From Azospirillum sp. TSH58 (GTDB lineage: Bacteria > Pseudomonadota > Alphaproteobacteria > Azospirillales > Azospirillaceae), in assembly GCF_003119115.1 (NCBI RefSeq), contig NZ_CP022364.1:124001-188000 (forward strand): a stretch of 64,000 bases of DNA, in the 5' to 3' direction. Within the stretch, counting starts at the first letter, position 1, and the number at the start of each line of letters is the position of its first letter. Below, piece by piece: positions 1 to 9,403 of the stretch. The translations under genes and the position numbers were made by a program. The notes under the pieces are model-generated. The model made no database searches. It worked only from the letters and a program-made list of their open reading frames with translations, and was not told the origin of the DNA.

Positions 1-205
1 GACGCGCCGCAAGCCTGGCAGACGTAGCGGGTGGTTGGCTTTGCCAAAGGTCTAGCGATTGGTTGGAGCGGCAGCGCCCCACATATAGCAAGCTGACGTT
101 CTAAATCCTATGGCAGAGGTGATAAAAAGCTGGGGCTTTTCTCGGCTGTTCCGGTGGTAGGTTCTGTCCCGGAATCACGATGAACAACGGATGTGAGGTG
201 ACACG
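1..205. other. Leader region upstream of map
   Basis: I see no convincing gene here. The last 20 bases carry a GAGGTGA Shine-Dalgarno-like stretch just before the GTG start of the methionine aminopeptidase gene. The left edge may be the end of a gene that lies outside the window. Confidence 0.4.
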
Positions 206-1033
206 GTGGCGGACAAGGACGCGCGGAAGATCCCGCTGCACGGCCCGGAGGAGTTCGAGGCGATCCGCAAGGCCGGGCGGCTGGCCGCGGCGACGCTCGA
301 TTACATCGCGCCCCATGTGGTGCCGGGGGTCAGCACGGGCCATCTGAACCGGCTGATCGAGGCCTTCATGCGGGACAACGGCGCCATCCCCGCGACCCTC
401 GGCTATCACGGCTATCCGGCGGCGAGCTGCATTTCACCGAACCATGTGGTGAATCACGGCATTCCGTCCGACGACAAGACGCTGGTCGACGGCGACATCG
501 TGAACGTCGACGTGACGGTGATCCTCGACGGCTGGTACGGCGACACCAGCCGCATGTTCTTCGTCGGCGAGAAGATCGGGGTCAAGGCGCGCAAGCTGGT
601 GGACATCACCTACAAGGCGATGATGGCCGGCATCGCGCAGGCCAAGCCGGGCAATCATCTGGGCGACATCGGCCACGCCATCCAGACCCTGGCCGAATCC
701 CACCGCTACGGCGTGGTGCGCGATTTCGGCGGGCACGGCATCGGGCGGGTGTTCCACGACGCGCCCCATGTCGATCATTTCGGCAAGCGCGGCACCGGGG
801 TTCTGCTGGTTCCGGGCATGGTCTTCACCATCGAGCCGATGCTCAACGCCGGCAAGCCGGACGTGAAGATCCTGTCGGACGGCTGGACCACCGTCACCCG
901 CGACCGCTCCCTGTCCGCCCAGTTCGAGCATCAGGTCGGCATCACCGAGACGGGCTGCGAGATCTTCACCCTGTCGCCGGCGGGCTTCACCCAGCCGCCC
1001 TATGACTCCACCGACGGGGCCGCTGCGGCATGA
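206..1033 (+). CDS. map: Type I methionine aminopeptidase
   Basis: Cytoplasmic metalloprotease that removes the initiator methionine from nascent proteins. The 275-residue protein has the usual length and the pita-bread order of metal ligands: DVTVILDGWYGDTSRMF carries the two Asp ligands, GGHGIGRVFHDAPHV the first His ligand, FTIEPML a Glu ligand, and QFEHQVGITETG the last Glu. The start is GTG, chosen because GAGGTGA lies just upstream and the protein begins with a normal N terminus. Its TGA stop overlaps the ATG of the NUDIX gene (ATGA at 1030-1033), so the two genes are probably translationally coupled. Confidence 0.96.
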   Translation: MADKDARKIPLHGPEEFEAIRKAGRLAAATLDYIAPHVVPGVSTGHLNRLIEAFMRDNGAIPATLGYHGYPAASCISPNHVVNHGIPSDDKTLVDGDIVNVDVTVILDGWYGDTSRMFFVGEKIGVKARKLVDITYKAMMAGIAQAKPGNHLGDIGHAIQTLAESHRYGVVRDFGGHGIGRVFHDAPHVDHFGKRGTGVLLVPGMVFTIEPMLNAGKPDVKILSDGWTTVTRDRSLSAQFEHQVGITETGCEIFTLSPAGFTQPPYDSTDGAAAA

Positions 1034-1620
1034 GCGGGGAACTGAAGCCCTGGACGGTCCTGGAGCGGCGGACCCTGCTCGACGCCGGGCCCTTCCTGAA
1101 GGTGCACGCCGAGACCGTCGAGACGCCGGACGGCCGGCGGGTGGAAAATTTCTATCAGGTCGAGCAGACGGACTTCGTCCAGATGTTCGTCGAGGACGAG
1201 GATGGGCGCGCGCTGATGCTGCGCACCTACAAGCATGGCCCGCGCCGGGTCAGCCTGACCTTTCCCGCCGGGGCCCTCAACCCCGGCGAGGAGCCGCTGG
1301 CGGCGGCGAAGCGGGAGTTGCTGGAGGAGACGGGCCACGCCGCGGACGGCTGGACCGCGCTCGGCTCCTACGTGGTCCAGGGCAACCAGCGCGGCTGCGT
1401 CTGCCATATGTTCCACGCCCGCAACGCCCGCAAGGTGACGGAGGCGGACTCCGGGGACCTTGAGGAGATGCGGCTGGAGTTGCTGACCCGCGGGGATTTG
1501 ATCGCGGCGGCGGCAGAGGGCGATTACGCCCTGCTGCCGGTCATCGCCATGCTGGGCGCCGTTCTGCTGCCGGAACTGCGCGACAACCTCGCGCGGTCGG
1601 CGGCGCGCCCGGCGCCGTGA
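1030..1620 (+). CDS. NUDIX hydrolase, ADP-ribose pyrophosphatase-like
   Basis: Likely hydrolyses nucleoside-diphosphate-linked compounds such as ADP-ribose to the monophosphate, as a housekeeping activity. The 196-residue protein carries a NUDIX box around residues 77-98: a Gly, GEEP, then RELLEETG, with the catalytic Glu residues in place. An N-terminal beta domain (WTVLERRTLLDAGPFLKV) resembles the ADP-ribose pyrophosphatase branch. It overlaps the map stop codon by four bases and is likely co-transcribed with it. The substrate is inferred from the family only. Confidence 0.85.
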   Translation: MSGELKPWTVLERRTLLDAGPFLKVHAETVETPDGRRVENFYQVEQTDFVQMFVEDEDGRALMLRTYKHGPRRVSLTFPAGALNPGEEPLAAAKRELLEETGHAADGWTALGSYVVQGNQRGCVCHMFHARNARKVTEADSGDLEEMRLELLTRGDLIAAAAEGDYALLPVIAMLGAVLLPELRDNLARSAARPAP

Positions 1621-1623
1621 CGG

Positions 1624-1842
1624 TTACTTCCCCTCGGTCGGGCCGGCGAAGAAATGGGCGAGCGCGTCGGCCGCTTCGAGCGACAGCTGGTTGTCGTTCT
1701 TGAGAAGCTGCTCGTGGGCGTTCTTGATGGTCTGCACCGTCTCTTCGTTGGTCAGAAGCCCCTTGGCCTGGAGCGTCTCCAGAATCTTGGCGCTCAGCAT
1801 GAAGCTCGCGAAGGCCAGTCCGTTCGTGGTGATGTCCGCCAT
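1624..1842 (-). CDS. Small conserved-looking hypothetical protein, 72 aa
   Basis: I do not recognise a family. The 72-residue product is soluble and mostly helical, with no membrane segment or cysteine. It begins MADITTNGLAFASFMLSAK and ends in an Ala/Gly-rich tail. The start is preceded on the minus strand by GGAGAGACGAGC, a good ribosome binding site, which supports a real gene. It is convergent with the NUDIX gene, whose stop is only three bases away, and follows the mlaF-like gene on the same strand after about 100 bases. Confidence 0.65.
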   Translation of the reverse strand: MADITTNGLAFASFMLSAKILETLQAKGLLTNEETVQTIKNAHEQLLKNDNQLSLEAADALAHFFAGPTEGK

Positions 1843-1945
1843 GCTCGTCTCTCCGATGGGACGCCGGCCTGTGGTGGCCGGCGCTCTTTCTGGCCGACCC
1901 TACCGGGCGGCAGGTTAATTTTGCACGAACCGGTGCTGCGACGCT

Positions 1946-2749
1946 TTACAGCGCGCGCACCTGCATCTTGTTCGGTCCTTCGCCCCGGCCATGGACGAAC
2001 TGGTCCACATAGGGATTGCCGGAGTGATCGATGTCGTTGGCGTGGCCGGTCCAGATGATCCGGCCCTGGTAGATCATCGCGACCCGGTCGGCGATCTTGC
2101 GGGCCGAGGCCATGTCGTGGGTGATGGTCACGGCGGTGGCGCCCAGATCCTTCACGCACTTCACGATCAGCTCGTTGATCACGTCGGCCATGATCGGGTC
2201 GAGGCCGGTCGTCGGCTCGTCGAAGAAGATGATCTCCGGCTCGTCGGCGATGGCGCGGGCGAGGCCGACGCGCTTCTGCATGCCGCCCGACAGCTCCGAC
2301 GGGAACAGCTCGCCCACCTCCGGGCCGAGGCCGACCGCGCCCATCTTGGCGATGGCGATGTCCTTGGCCTTGGCGCGCGGCATGTGCTCGCCCTGGATCA
2401 GGCCGAAGGCGACGTTCTCCCAGACCTTCAGGCTGTCGAACAGGGCGGCGCCCTGGAACAGCATGCCGAACTTGTGCAGCAGCTTCTCCCGCTCGCGCGG
2501 GCGCAGCTTCGTCGTCTCCTCGCCGTCGACGCGGATGGAGCCGCTGTCCGGCGATAGCAGGCCGAGGATGCATTTCAGCATGACCGACTTGCCGGTGCCC
2601 GACCCGCCGATGACGACCAGCGACTCGCCGCGCCCGACCTCCAGGTCGATGCCGTTCAGAACGACCTTCGGGCCGAAGGCCTTGTGCACGTTCTTCAGCG
2701 AAATCTTCGGCGGATGAGCGGGGGGAACCTGGGACATGGATTCGCTCAC
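1946..2749 (-). CDS. mlaF: MlaF/Mkl-type ABC transporter ATP-binding protein
   Basis: ATPase of an MCE-type lipid transporter, which in the Mla family moves phospholipids between the outer and inner membranes. Walker A is GGSGTGKSV, the signature is LSGGMQKR, Walker B ends IIFFDEPTTGLDP, and the switch region is TITHDMAS. I place the start at the GTG of 2749, which forms GTGA with the stop codon of the permease gene; an ATG at 2737 (MSQVPPAHPP) is an equally possible start. Together with the permease gene this is an mlaFE pair. No mlaD/MCE gene lies in the window, so the periplasmic subunit must be elsewhere. Confidence 0.9.
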   Translation of the reverse strand: MSESMSQVPPAHPPKISLKNVHKAFGPKVVLNGIDLEVGRGESLVVIGGSGTGKSVMLKCILGLLSPDSGSIRVDGEETTKLRPREREKLLHKFGMLFQGAALFDSLKVWENVAFGLIQGEHMPRAKAKDIAIAKMGAVGLGPEVGELFPSELSGGMQKRVGLARAIADEPEIIFFDEPTTGLDPIMADVINELIVKCVKDLGATAVTITHDMASARKIADRVAMIYQGRIIWTGHANDIDHSGNPYVDQFVHGRGEGPNKMQVRAL

Positions 2750-3522
2750 TTCGTCGAGAAGAAGATGCCGGTGATGAGGTAGTTCCACACCAGGATGAGG
2801 ATGGAGGCCGACACCACCGCGTTGGTCGTCGCCGCACCCACGCCCTGGGCGCCGCCGCGCGAATGGTAGCCGTGGTAGCAGCCCATCAGCGACACCATGA
2901 ACCCGAACACCGCCGCCTTGACGAGGCCGGAGATCACGTCGACCGGCTCCAGGAACTCCCAGGTCCGGCCGATGTAGGAGGCCGGGTTGAAGTCCAGCCG
3001 GTAGACGCCGACCAGGAAGCCGCCGAACACGCCGATGATGTCCGCCACCAGCACCAGCAGCGGCAGCATGGCCAGCCCGGCGATCAGGCGGGGCGCCACC
3101 AGATACTTGAAGGGGTTGGTCGACAGGGTGGACAGCGCGTCGATCTGCTCGGTCACGCGCATGGTGCCGATCTCGGCGGCCATCGCGGCGCCGATGCGCC
3201 CGGCGACCATCAGGCCGCCCAGCACCGGCCCCAGTTCGCGCGTCACCGACAGGGCGACCACCGTGGCGATGGCGCCCTCCGCCTGGAAGCGGGAGAAGCC
3301 TGAATAGCTCTGCAGCGCCAGCACCATGCCGGTGAACAGCGCGGTCAGCCCGACCACCGGGAGCGAGTAATAGCCGATGTCGATCATCTGGCGCAGGATC
3401 TGCCGTGGATAGAACGGCGGACGCACGCAGTGCGACAGGGCGGCACCGGTGAACATGGCGAGCTTTCCGGTGGCTTCCAGAAAGATCAGGAAGGCCCGTC
3501 CGGTGGCGGCAAGGAAACCCAT
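2746..3522 (-). CDS. mlaE: MlaE-family ABC transporter permease
   Basis: Inner-membrane permease partner of the downstream ATPase. The protein has about five to six hydrophobic segments and the diagnostic MlaE/YrbE stretch with ELGPVLGGLMVAGRIGAA and EIGTMRVTEQIDAL near residues 95-130. The length (258 aa) is typical. The start is the ATG at 3522, which shares one base with the alr stop (TGATG); a TTG at 3525 is less likely. The overlaps with alr and mlaF imply translational coupling. Confidence 0.93.
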   Translation of the reverse strand: MGFLAATGRAFLIFLEATGKLAMFTGAALSHCVRPPFYPRQILRQMIDIGYYSLPVVGLTALFTGMVLALQSYSGFSRFQAEGAIATVVALSVTRELGPVLGGLMVAGRIGAAMAAEIGTMRVTEQIDALSTLSTNPFKYLVAPRLIAGLAMLPLLVLVADIIGVFGGFLVGVYRLDFNPASYIGRTWEFLEPVDVISGLVKAAVFGFMVSLMGCYHGYHSRGGAQGVGAATTNAVVSASILILVWNYLITGIFFSTK

Positions 3523-4658
3523 CAAGCGACCTCAGGCGGCGGCGGGTCGCGGTAGACCCTGTGGTAACGCGCGCCCAGCGAGGTCAGGATCTCGTAGCCG
3601 ATGGTGCCGCCCTCGCTCGCCACGGTGTCAACCGGGCGGTTCGGGCCGATCAGTTCCACCAGCCCGCCGGGCGTCACCGCCTCGTCGGGAAGGTGGCTGA
3701 CATCCACCGTCACCAGATCCATCGAAACGCGCCCAACCACCGGAGCGGCCACGCCATTGACAAAGACATGGCCGCGCCCGCTGAGCGAGCGCAGATATCC
3801 GTCGGCATAACCCACTGCGATGGTTGCGATTTTTCCTCTCGCCGCAACGCGGTGCGTTGCACCGTAGCCAACGGTCATAGGGCTGTCAACGTTGCGCACC
3901 TGAAGCAGCCGGGCGTCGAGCCGGATGGTGTCCCGCATCGGGTTCACGGCACCCGGCGTCGGATTGACGCCGTAGAGCGCGCAGCCGGGCCGCACGAGGT
4001 CGAAATGGAAGGCCGTTCCGTGGAAGATCCCGGCGGAATTGGCGAAGCTCGCCTTGGCCGCGGGCAGGCGCCCGACCGCCGAACGGAAGCGCCCGAGCTG
4101 CTGGCTGTTCATCACCGAATCCTCGTCGGCGCAGGCGAGGTGGGTCATCCAGACCTGGACATCCACCCCCTCCAGCCGGGAGAGGTCGCCGACGAGCGCG
4201 TCCAGCTCGTCCGGGCCGAGCCCGAGTCGGTTCATCCCCGTGTCGATGTGGACAACGGCGGGCAGGGCCGCTCCCTGCGCCTTGGCGTGGGTCTGCCACG
4301 CGGCGATGTCGCCCAGATGGTTCAGCACCGGCAGGATGCGGTGGGCCGTGAAGTCCGGGGCGGTGCCGGCGGGCAGGCCGCCCAGCGACAGCACGCGGGC
4401 GTCGGGCGGCGCCACGGCGCGGACGGCCAGCGCCTCCTCGAACTGGGCGACCACGAAGGTCCGGCAGCCGGCGGCGGCGAGCGCCGGAACGACGCGCTCC
4501 ACCCCCAGGCCATAGGCGTTCGCCTTGACCACCGCCGCGCATTCGGCGGGCGCCACCCGGTCGCGGAGCTGCGTCCAGTTGGCGACCACGGCGCCGAGGT
4601 CGATGGTCAGAACGGCGCCGGCGCGGGCCAGCGGATCACTCAGTAGGGCCGAAGTCAT
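3522..4658 (-). CDS. alr: Alanine racemase
   Basis: PLP enzyme that interconverts L- and D-alanine, supplying D-Ala for peptidoglycan. The PLP lysine is Lys45 in VVKANAYGLG. The second catalytic base is probably the Tyr in VGYGATH, and VGRVSMDLVTVDV is a family block. The frame stays open upstream inside dnaB, but the ATG at 4658 (MTSALLSDPLARAG) gives the normal 378-residue length and places alr 23 bases inside the 3' end of dnaB. The dnaB-alr order is common in alphaproteobacteria. Confidence 0.95.
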   Translation of the reverse strand: MTSALLSDPLARAGAVLTIDLGAVVANWTQLRDRVAPAECAAVVKANAYGLGVERVVPALAAAGCRTFVVAQFEEALAVRAVAPPDARVLSLGGLPAGTAPDFTAHRILPVLNHLGDIAAWQTHAKAQGAALPAVVHIDTGMNRLGLGPDELDALVGDLSRLEGVDVQVWMTHLACADEDSVMNSQQLGRFRSAVGRLPAAKASFANSAGIFHGTAFHFDLVRPGCALYGVNPTPGAVNPMRDTIRLDARLLQVRNVDSPMTVGYGATHRVAARGKIATIAVGYADGYLRSLSGRGHVFVNGVAAPVVGRVSMDLVTVDVSHLPDEAVTPGGLVELIGPNRPVDTVASEGGTIGYEILTSLGARYHRVYRDPPPPEVA

Positions 4659-6168
4659 GGGTCGTGTCGAGGTCGCCGAATTTCGTGAACTGCCCGTCGA
4701 AGAACATGCGGACGCTGCCGATCGGGCCGTGACGCTGCTTGGCGATGATCGCCTCCGCGGTGTTGTGCACCTCGGCGTAGCGCCTCTGCCAGTTGGCGTA
4801 GCGGTCGTTGTACTTGTCCTCCGACTCTTCGGGCCGGCGGGCCGGCTCGCCGCGCTCAAGATAGTACTGTTCGCGGTAAACGAACATCACGACGTCGGCG
4901 TCCTGCTCGATGGAGCCCGATTCGCGCAGGTCGGCGAGCTGCGGCCGTTTGTCCTCGCGCATTTCAACGGCGCGGCTGAGCTGCGACAGCGCCAGCACCG
5001 GCACTTCCAGCTCCTTGGCGATGGCCTTCAGGCCACGGGTGATCTCCGAGATCTCCTGCACGCGGTTCTCGTTGCCCTTGGTCGAGCTGCCGCGCAGGAG
5101 CTGGAGATAGTCCACCACCACCATGCCCAGCCCGTGGGTGCGCTTCAGCCGGCGGCAGCGCGTGCGCACCGCGGCGATGGTCAGGGCCGGCGTGTCGTCC
5201 ACGAAGAAGGGCACGCGGCTGAGTTCCTGGCTGGCCGCCACGAACTTGGGGAAGTCGCTGTCCTTGATCTCGCCGCGGCGGATCTTGTCACCCGACACCT
5301 CGGCCTCGCCGGCCAGGATACGGGTGGCGAGCTGCTCCGCCGACATTTCCAACGAGAAGAATCCGACCGGCGCGCCCTCGCCGCCGTTGGTGCGCATGTG
5401 CGCCTTGGCCGCGTTGAAGGCGATGTTGGTCGCCAGCGCCGTCTTGCCCATGGAGGGGCGTCCGGCCAGGATGATGAGGTCCGACGGGTGCAGGCCGCCC
5501 AGCTTGCGGTCCATGTCGCGCAGGCCGGTGGTCACGCCGGTGACGTGGCTCGACCGCCGGAAGGCCGTCTCCGCGGTGGCGATGGCCGCCTTCAGCGACT
5601 CGGAGAAGGCGATGAAGCCGCCGCGCACGTCGCCGGTCGAGGCGAGGTCGAAGAGCTGCTTTTCCGCCGTCTCGATCTGGTCCATGGCGTCGATGTCGAG
5701 GTCGTGCTGGTACGCCTCGTTCACCATGTCGGTGCCGACCTCGATCAACTGCCGGCGCAGGAAGAGGTCGTGGATCGTCTTGCCGTAATCGCCCGCGTTG
5801 ACCACCGTCACGACGTTGGCCGCCAACTGCGCGAGATAGCCGGCGCCGCCGTCCGGCGCCAGCTCGGCGTCGTTGTCGAAATAGGCCTTCAGCGTCACCG
5901 GGTTGGCGATCTGGCCGCGCTCCACCATCTTGGCGATGGCCGAGAAGATGCGCTGGTGCGCCGGGTCGTAGAAATGCTCGGCGCGCAGGAACTCGCCGAC
6001 CTTCTCGTACGCCTTGTTGTTCACCAGGATGGCGCCGAGGAGCGCCTGTTCCGCCTCCTCGTTGTGCGGCGGCGTGCGGTATTCCGCCGTCGGCTTCGCG
6101 GCACCGGCACGGGACAGCCCGCCGTCGAGGGGGCGCGGCTCGAAAAGCTGGGTGGTCTTGTCATCCAT
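4636..6168 (-). CDS. dnaB: Replicative DNA helicase DnaB
   Basis: Hexameric 5'-3' helicase that unwinds DNA ahead of the replisome. The 510-residue product has the N-terminal DnaG/DnaC-interacting domain (PHNEEAEQALLGAIL, residues about 34-48), a linker, and a RecA-like C-terminal domain with Walker A GRPSMGKTALA, Walker B VVVDYLQLL and the LSQLSRAVE motif. There is no intein. The gene overlaps alr, so DnaB and cell-wall D-Ala synthesis are probably on one transcript. Confidence 0.97.
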   Translation of the reverse strand: MDDKTTQLFEPRPLDGGLSRAGAAKPTAEYRTPPHNEEAEQALLGAILVNNKAYEKVGEFLRAEHFYDPAHQRIFSAIAKMVERGQIANPVTLKAYFDNDAELAPDGGAGYLAQLAANVVTVVNAGDYGKTIHDLFLRRQLIEVGTDMVNEAYQHDLDIDAMDQIETAEKQLFDLASTGDVRGGFIAFSESLKAAIATAETAFRRSSHVTGVTTGLRDMDRKLGGLHPSDLIILAGRPSMGKTALATNIAFNAAKAHMRTNGGEGAPVGFFSLEMSAEQLATRILAGEAEVSGDKIRRGEIKDSDFPKFVAASQELSRVPFFVDDTPALTIAAVRTRCRRLKRTHGLGMVVVDYLQLLRGSSTKGNENRVQEISEITRGLKAIAKELEVPVLALSQLSRAVEMREDKRPQLADLRESGSIEQDADVVMFVYREQYYLERGEPARRPEESEDKYNDRYANWQRRYAEVHNTAEAIIAKQRHGPIGSVRMFFDGQFTKFGDLDTTHDFGPTE

Positions 6169-6288
6169 GGCGGCACTTTAGCAAAGGGCGGGGCGCAAAG
6201 CTGTGCGATCGGGGTAAATCTACCCACATTCCTGTGAGTAACTTTTGCCCACAGCTGGTGAAAGCTGGGGATAGCCGGGAAATATAAT

Positions 6289-6317
6289 TATATATCAAAG
6301 CTTTGGCGCTTTGCCAA
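6289..6317 (-). promoter_or_regulatory. Candidate sigma-70-type promoter for dnaB
   Basis: On the minus strand TTGGCA (6317-6312) and TATATA (6294-6289) are separated by 17 bases. They lie in a short AT-rich island (6281-6300) that stands out in this GC-rich DNA, about 120 bases before the dnaB start. The -35 hexamer also forms part of a small hairpin (TTTGGC/GCCAAA, 6302-6318) that could end the cfa transcript. Inference from motif match only. Confidence 0.4.
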
Positions 6318-6350
6318 ACCTGTGGGTCGATATGGCGCGGACACCGCTTG

Positions 6351-7604
6351 TCAAGCGTTGTTGGCGCCGATGGTCCGGCCGGTCCGCAAGGGCTGCGGCG
6401 GGGCGTCGGCCAAGGCCGTCTCGGCGCGATGCAGGTAGTCGCGGACGAGCGGAACGGCGCCCAGCGAGCGGGCGAGCTGCATCTGGAAAACCATGTGTCC
6501 CTGGTAGCGGAAGCTGATCTCCGCCCCCGCCAGATAGAACTCCCACATCCGGCAAAAGCGTTCGTCGTGCATCGCGCGGGCCTCCTCCCGCCGGGCCGCG
6601 AAGCGTTCCCGCCAGTGGCGCAGCGTTTCGGCGTAGTGCAGGCGGAGAATCTCGACGTCGGTGTTCCACAGCCCGGCCTTCTCCACCGCCGGGATCACCT
6701 CCGACAGGGCGGGCGAGTAGCCGCCTGGAAAGATGTATTTGCGGAACCACGGGTTGGTGGAGCCCGGCCCGTCCGACCGGCCGATGGAATGCAGCAGCGC
6801 CACCCCGTCCTCGGCCAGCAGGTCGCGCAGCTTGGCGAAGAAGGCGGGATAATGGGGCACACCGACATGTTCGAACATGCCGACCGAGACGATGCGGTCG
6901 AAGCGTCCCTCCATCTCCCGGTAGTCGCGCAGTTCGAAGCGGACCTGGCCGGCCAGCCCGGCATGGGCCGCCCGCTCGCGCGCCACGGAGAGCTGCTCGC
7001 GGGACAGGGTGATCCCGGTGACCTGGGCGCCGGTCATGCGGGCAAGATAGAGCGCCATGCCGCCCCAGCCGCAGCCGATGTCCAGCACCCTCATGCCCGG
7101 CTGAAGCAGCAGCTTCGCCGCGATGTGCCGCTTCTTGGCCTCCTGCGCCTCGTCCAGCCCGATGCCGGGTGTGGGGAAATAGGCGCAGGAGTATTGCAGG
7201 TCGCGATCGAGGAACAGCTCGAAGAAGGCCAGCGACAGGTCGTAGTGATGGGCGATGTTGCGCCGCGCCCGCCGCAGGGGATTGCTCTGCTGGACCAGCC
7301 GCAGCGCGGGGGAAAGGGCTTCCCGGAGATTGCCAAGGACGCCCTGGACATTGTCCGTCCCGGCGCTCAGCAGCGCCAGGAAGTCATAGACCGAGCCGCC
7401 CTCGATGGACAGGCGTCCGTCCATGTAGGCTTCGCCGAAGCGCAGCCGCGGATTCACCACGAGGTCGCGGTGCAGCGCCTTGTCGTGCAGGCGCAGCGTG
7501 AGGGACGGGGTGCCGACCCCCACCCGGTGCCTGCGCCCATCGGCGCCGACGATGTCCAGGGCACCGGCGGTCAGGGCCGGTCTGAGCAGGCGGGCAAGCA
7601 GCAT
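6351..7604 (-). CDS. cfa: Cyclopropane-fatty-acyl-phospholipid synthase family protein
   Basis: SAM-dependent enzyme that adds a methylene bridge to unsaturated acyl chains of membrane phospholipids. The core contains the SAM-binding stretch VLDIGCGWGGMALYLA and the family blocks HYDLS, YSCAYF and FPGGYSP. The length is about 417 residues. I chose the ATG at 7604 because GGAG sits seven bases upstream; the longer reading from 7619 has no ribosome binding site. Cyclopropanation usually rises in stationary phase. No dedicated regulator is visible next to it. Confidence 0.92.
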   Translation of the reverse strand: MLLARLLRPALTAGALDIVGADGRRHRVGVGTPSLTLRLHDKALHRDLVVNPRLRFGEAYMDGRLSIEGGSVYDFLALLSAGTDNVQGVLGNLREALSPALRLVQQSNPLRRARRNIAHHYDLSLAFFELFLDRDLQYSCAYFPTPGIGLDEAQEAKKRHIAAKLLLQPGMRVLDIGCGWGGMALYLARMTGAQVTGITLSREQLSVARERAAHAGLAGQVRFELRDYREMEGRFDRIVSVGMFEHVGVPHYPAFFAKLRDLLAEDGVALLHSIGRSDGPGSTNPWFRKYIFPGGYSPALSEVIPAVEKAGLWNTDVEILRLHYAETLRHWRERFAARREEARAMHDERFCRMWEFYLAGAEISFRYQGHMVFQMQLARSLGAVPLVRDYLHRAETALADAPPQPLRTGRTIGANNA

Positions 7605-7773
7605 CGCGCATCTCCACATCCGTCGCGCACGACCCGGTCTGGTTCCTTCGCCGCAGGCGAATCACCGGACACCAGAGTCGGGGTTTGGCGCGGAGGGAGG
7701 CAACCCGCCGGACGGGGCAGGGGGCGGGGCGTCCGGCGCATCCGGAAGGGGGGAGGCGGGGCCGTAAAAGCGG

Positions 7774-7812
7774 AAAAGCCGCCTCGCCCCCTTTGCGGAG
7801 GGCGGGCGGCTT
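7774..7812 (-). terminator. Terminator of the rpsF-rplI operon
   Basis: On the minus strand AAGCCGCC and GGCGGCTT form an outer stem enclosing a second GC stem, followed by TTTTCC. It lies about 35 bases after the rplI stop. Confidence 0.65.
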
Positions 7813-7846
7813 CCGGACGAGCGGACTGGTCTCGTTGAGTGGGCGA

Positions 7847-8413
7847 TCAGCCCTCCTCGGAAACCTCGGCCTCGGCGGCCTCGGGGGCCTCCTCGATCTC
7901 GTCCTCGTCGTCGCGCAGGTCGGCCGCGGTGACCATGCCACCACGCGAGAGCTGCAGCTCGGCCTCTTCCTGCGAGCGGGCGACGTTCACCGTGACGGAG
8001 ACGCTCACCTCGGGGTGCAGGACGACGCGCAGCTTGAACAGGCCCAGCGTCTTGATCGGGGTCTCGATCGACACCTGCTTGCGGTCGACCTTGTAGCCGG
8101 CGGCGTCAAGGGCGTCCGCGACGTCGCGCGGGGTCACCGAACCGTACAGCACGCCGGTCTCGCCGGCCTGACGGATCACGACGACCGTCACGTCGTTCAT
8201 CTTGGTGGCCACCTGCTCGGCGTCCTTGCGGCGCTCGAGGTTGACGGCCTCCAGGTGGGCCTTCTGCTTCTCGAAGAACGCCATGTTCGCCTTGGTGGCG
8301 CGCATGGCCTTCTTCTGCGGCAGCAGATAGTTGCGGGCGAAGCCGGGACGCACCTTCACGACCTGGCCCATCTGGCCGAGCTTCTCGACCCGCTCCAGCA
8401 GAATAACTTCCAT
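7847..8413 (-). CDS. rplI: 50S ribosomal protein L9
   Basis: Structural protein of the large ribosomal subunit at the base of the L1 stalk. It begins [13 protein letters not shown] and contains the L9 signature around [13 protein letters not shown]. At 188 residues it is longer than the roughly 150-residue enterobacterial form because of an acidic C-terminal tail ([14 protein letters not shown]), common in alphaproteobacteria. The frame is open far upstream, but the ATG at 8413 matches the family start and shares one base with the stop of the DUF2232 gene. Confidence 0.97.
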   Translation of the reverse strand: MEVILLERVEKLGQMGQVVKVRPGFARNYLLPQKKAMRATKANMAFFEKQKAHLEAVNLERRKDAEQVATKMNDVTVVVIRQAGETGVLYGSVTPRDVADALDAAGYKVDRKQVSIETPIKTLGLFKLRVVLHPEVSVSVTVNVARSQEEAELQLSRGGMVTAADLRDDEDEIEEAPEAAEAEVSEEG

Positions 8414-9369
8414 CACTCGTCCTCCTGATCGGGGCCGGCGGGCCGGAGACGGCGACGCAGCCCAATCCATTGCTCGATCATGCCCAGACCGACCATCAGC
8501 ACGATCGGCCAACCGAAAAGAAACAGGAACATGTAGAACCCGATGAGGATCGGCAGCTTGGCCGATCGGCTTCGGGCGAACACATGCACCACCGAAAGCC
8601 CGGCAAAGGCGAATGGCAAGGCCAGGATCAGCGCGGCGTTGACCGCGAGGAACCCGACCGGGTCGGGCGCCAGCGAGGCCGCGACCATGGCCAGCAGGAA
8701 CGCGGTGGCGAGCCACCGTGGCAGTTCCAGATCGTCCAGCCGCATGGCGGGGCGCCGGTTGCGGCCGAACCGCATCAGGACGCCCTGCGCCAGGGCTCCG
8801 TTGACGATCGTCATGACGAGCCATGAGATCACCGCGAAGCCCGGCAACACCTCGGCCATCCAGATGTCCTGCGGGTCCGGGGCCTGATGGCCCTGCGCGG
8901 AGAACATCTGGTCCGCCATGCGGCCCAGCGTTTCCCGCACCGCGCCCTCCAGCCCGCCGGGCTGATCGAGCGTCAGAACCGCGGCGCCCAGAAGGCCCGC
9001 CAGTCCCATTCCGGTCAGCGCCATCAGGAGCCGGCCCGGAGGATACCATTCCACACTCCCGTCGGGAGCCGCCCGCGCCAGCAGCGCCTGCCGCACCACC
9101 AGGATGACCGGGACAGCCGCGGTCACCAGATAGGCGAGAGACACCAGGACGCTGGACGACACCGCCAGGACCGCCACCGTTCCCGCCGCACCGGCGAGAA
9201 GGGAGGCGGTGGAGCCGAGCCACAGTCCCGCGAGGAACAGCGGCAGCGGCGCCAGATAGCCCAGGATCAGCGCCCCGAACCCGCCGAACAGAACGGCAAG
9301 GTAGAAGAAAGCGCTGACCACGCCGACACCGATGGCAGCCGCCAGAGGGGCGGCCAGGGGCGAGGCCAT
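8413..9369 (-). CDS. DUF2232 family integral membrane protein
   Basis: A polytopic membrane protein of 318 residues with about eight hydrophobic segments and a short charged C terminus ([13 protein letters not shown]). Its position between rpsR and rplI is the characteristic alphaproteobacterial location of DUF2232 (YybS-like) proteins. The function is unknown; a role in envelope biology is only a guess. The start at 9369 lies 34 bases after the rpsR stop, and its stop overlaps the rplI start, so it is part of the ribosomal operon. Confidence 0.85.
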   Translation of the reverse strand: MASPLAAPLAAAIGVGVVSAFFYLAVLFGGFGALILGYLAPLPLFLAGLWLGSTASLLAGAAGTVAVLAVSSSVLVSLAYLVTAAVPVILVVRQALLARAAPDGSVEWYPPGRLLMALTGMGLAGLLGAAVLTLDQPGGLEGAVRETLGRMADQMFSAQGHQAPDPQDIWMAEVLPGFAVISWLVMTIVNGALAQGVLMRFGRNRRPAMRLDDLELPRWLATAFLLAMVAASLAPDPVGFLAVNAALILALPFAFAGLSVVHVFARSRSAKLPILIGFYMFLFLFGWPIVLMVGLGMIEQWIGLRRRLRPAGPDQEDE

Positions 9370-9403
9370 GGGATTGCCTTTGCCTGTTGTCCGCTTCGGG
9401 TCC

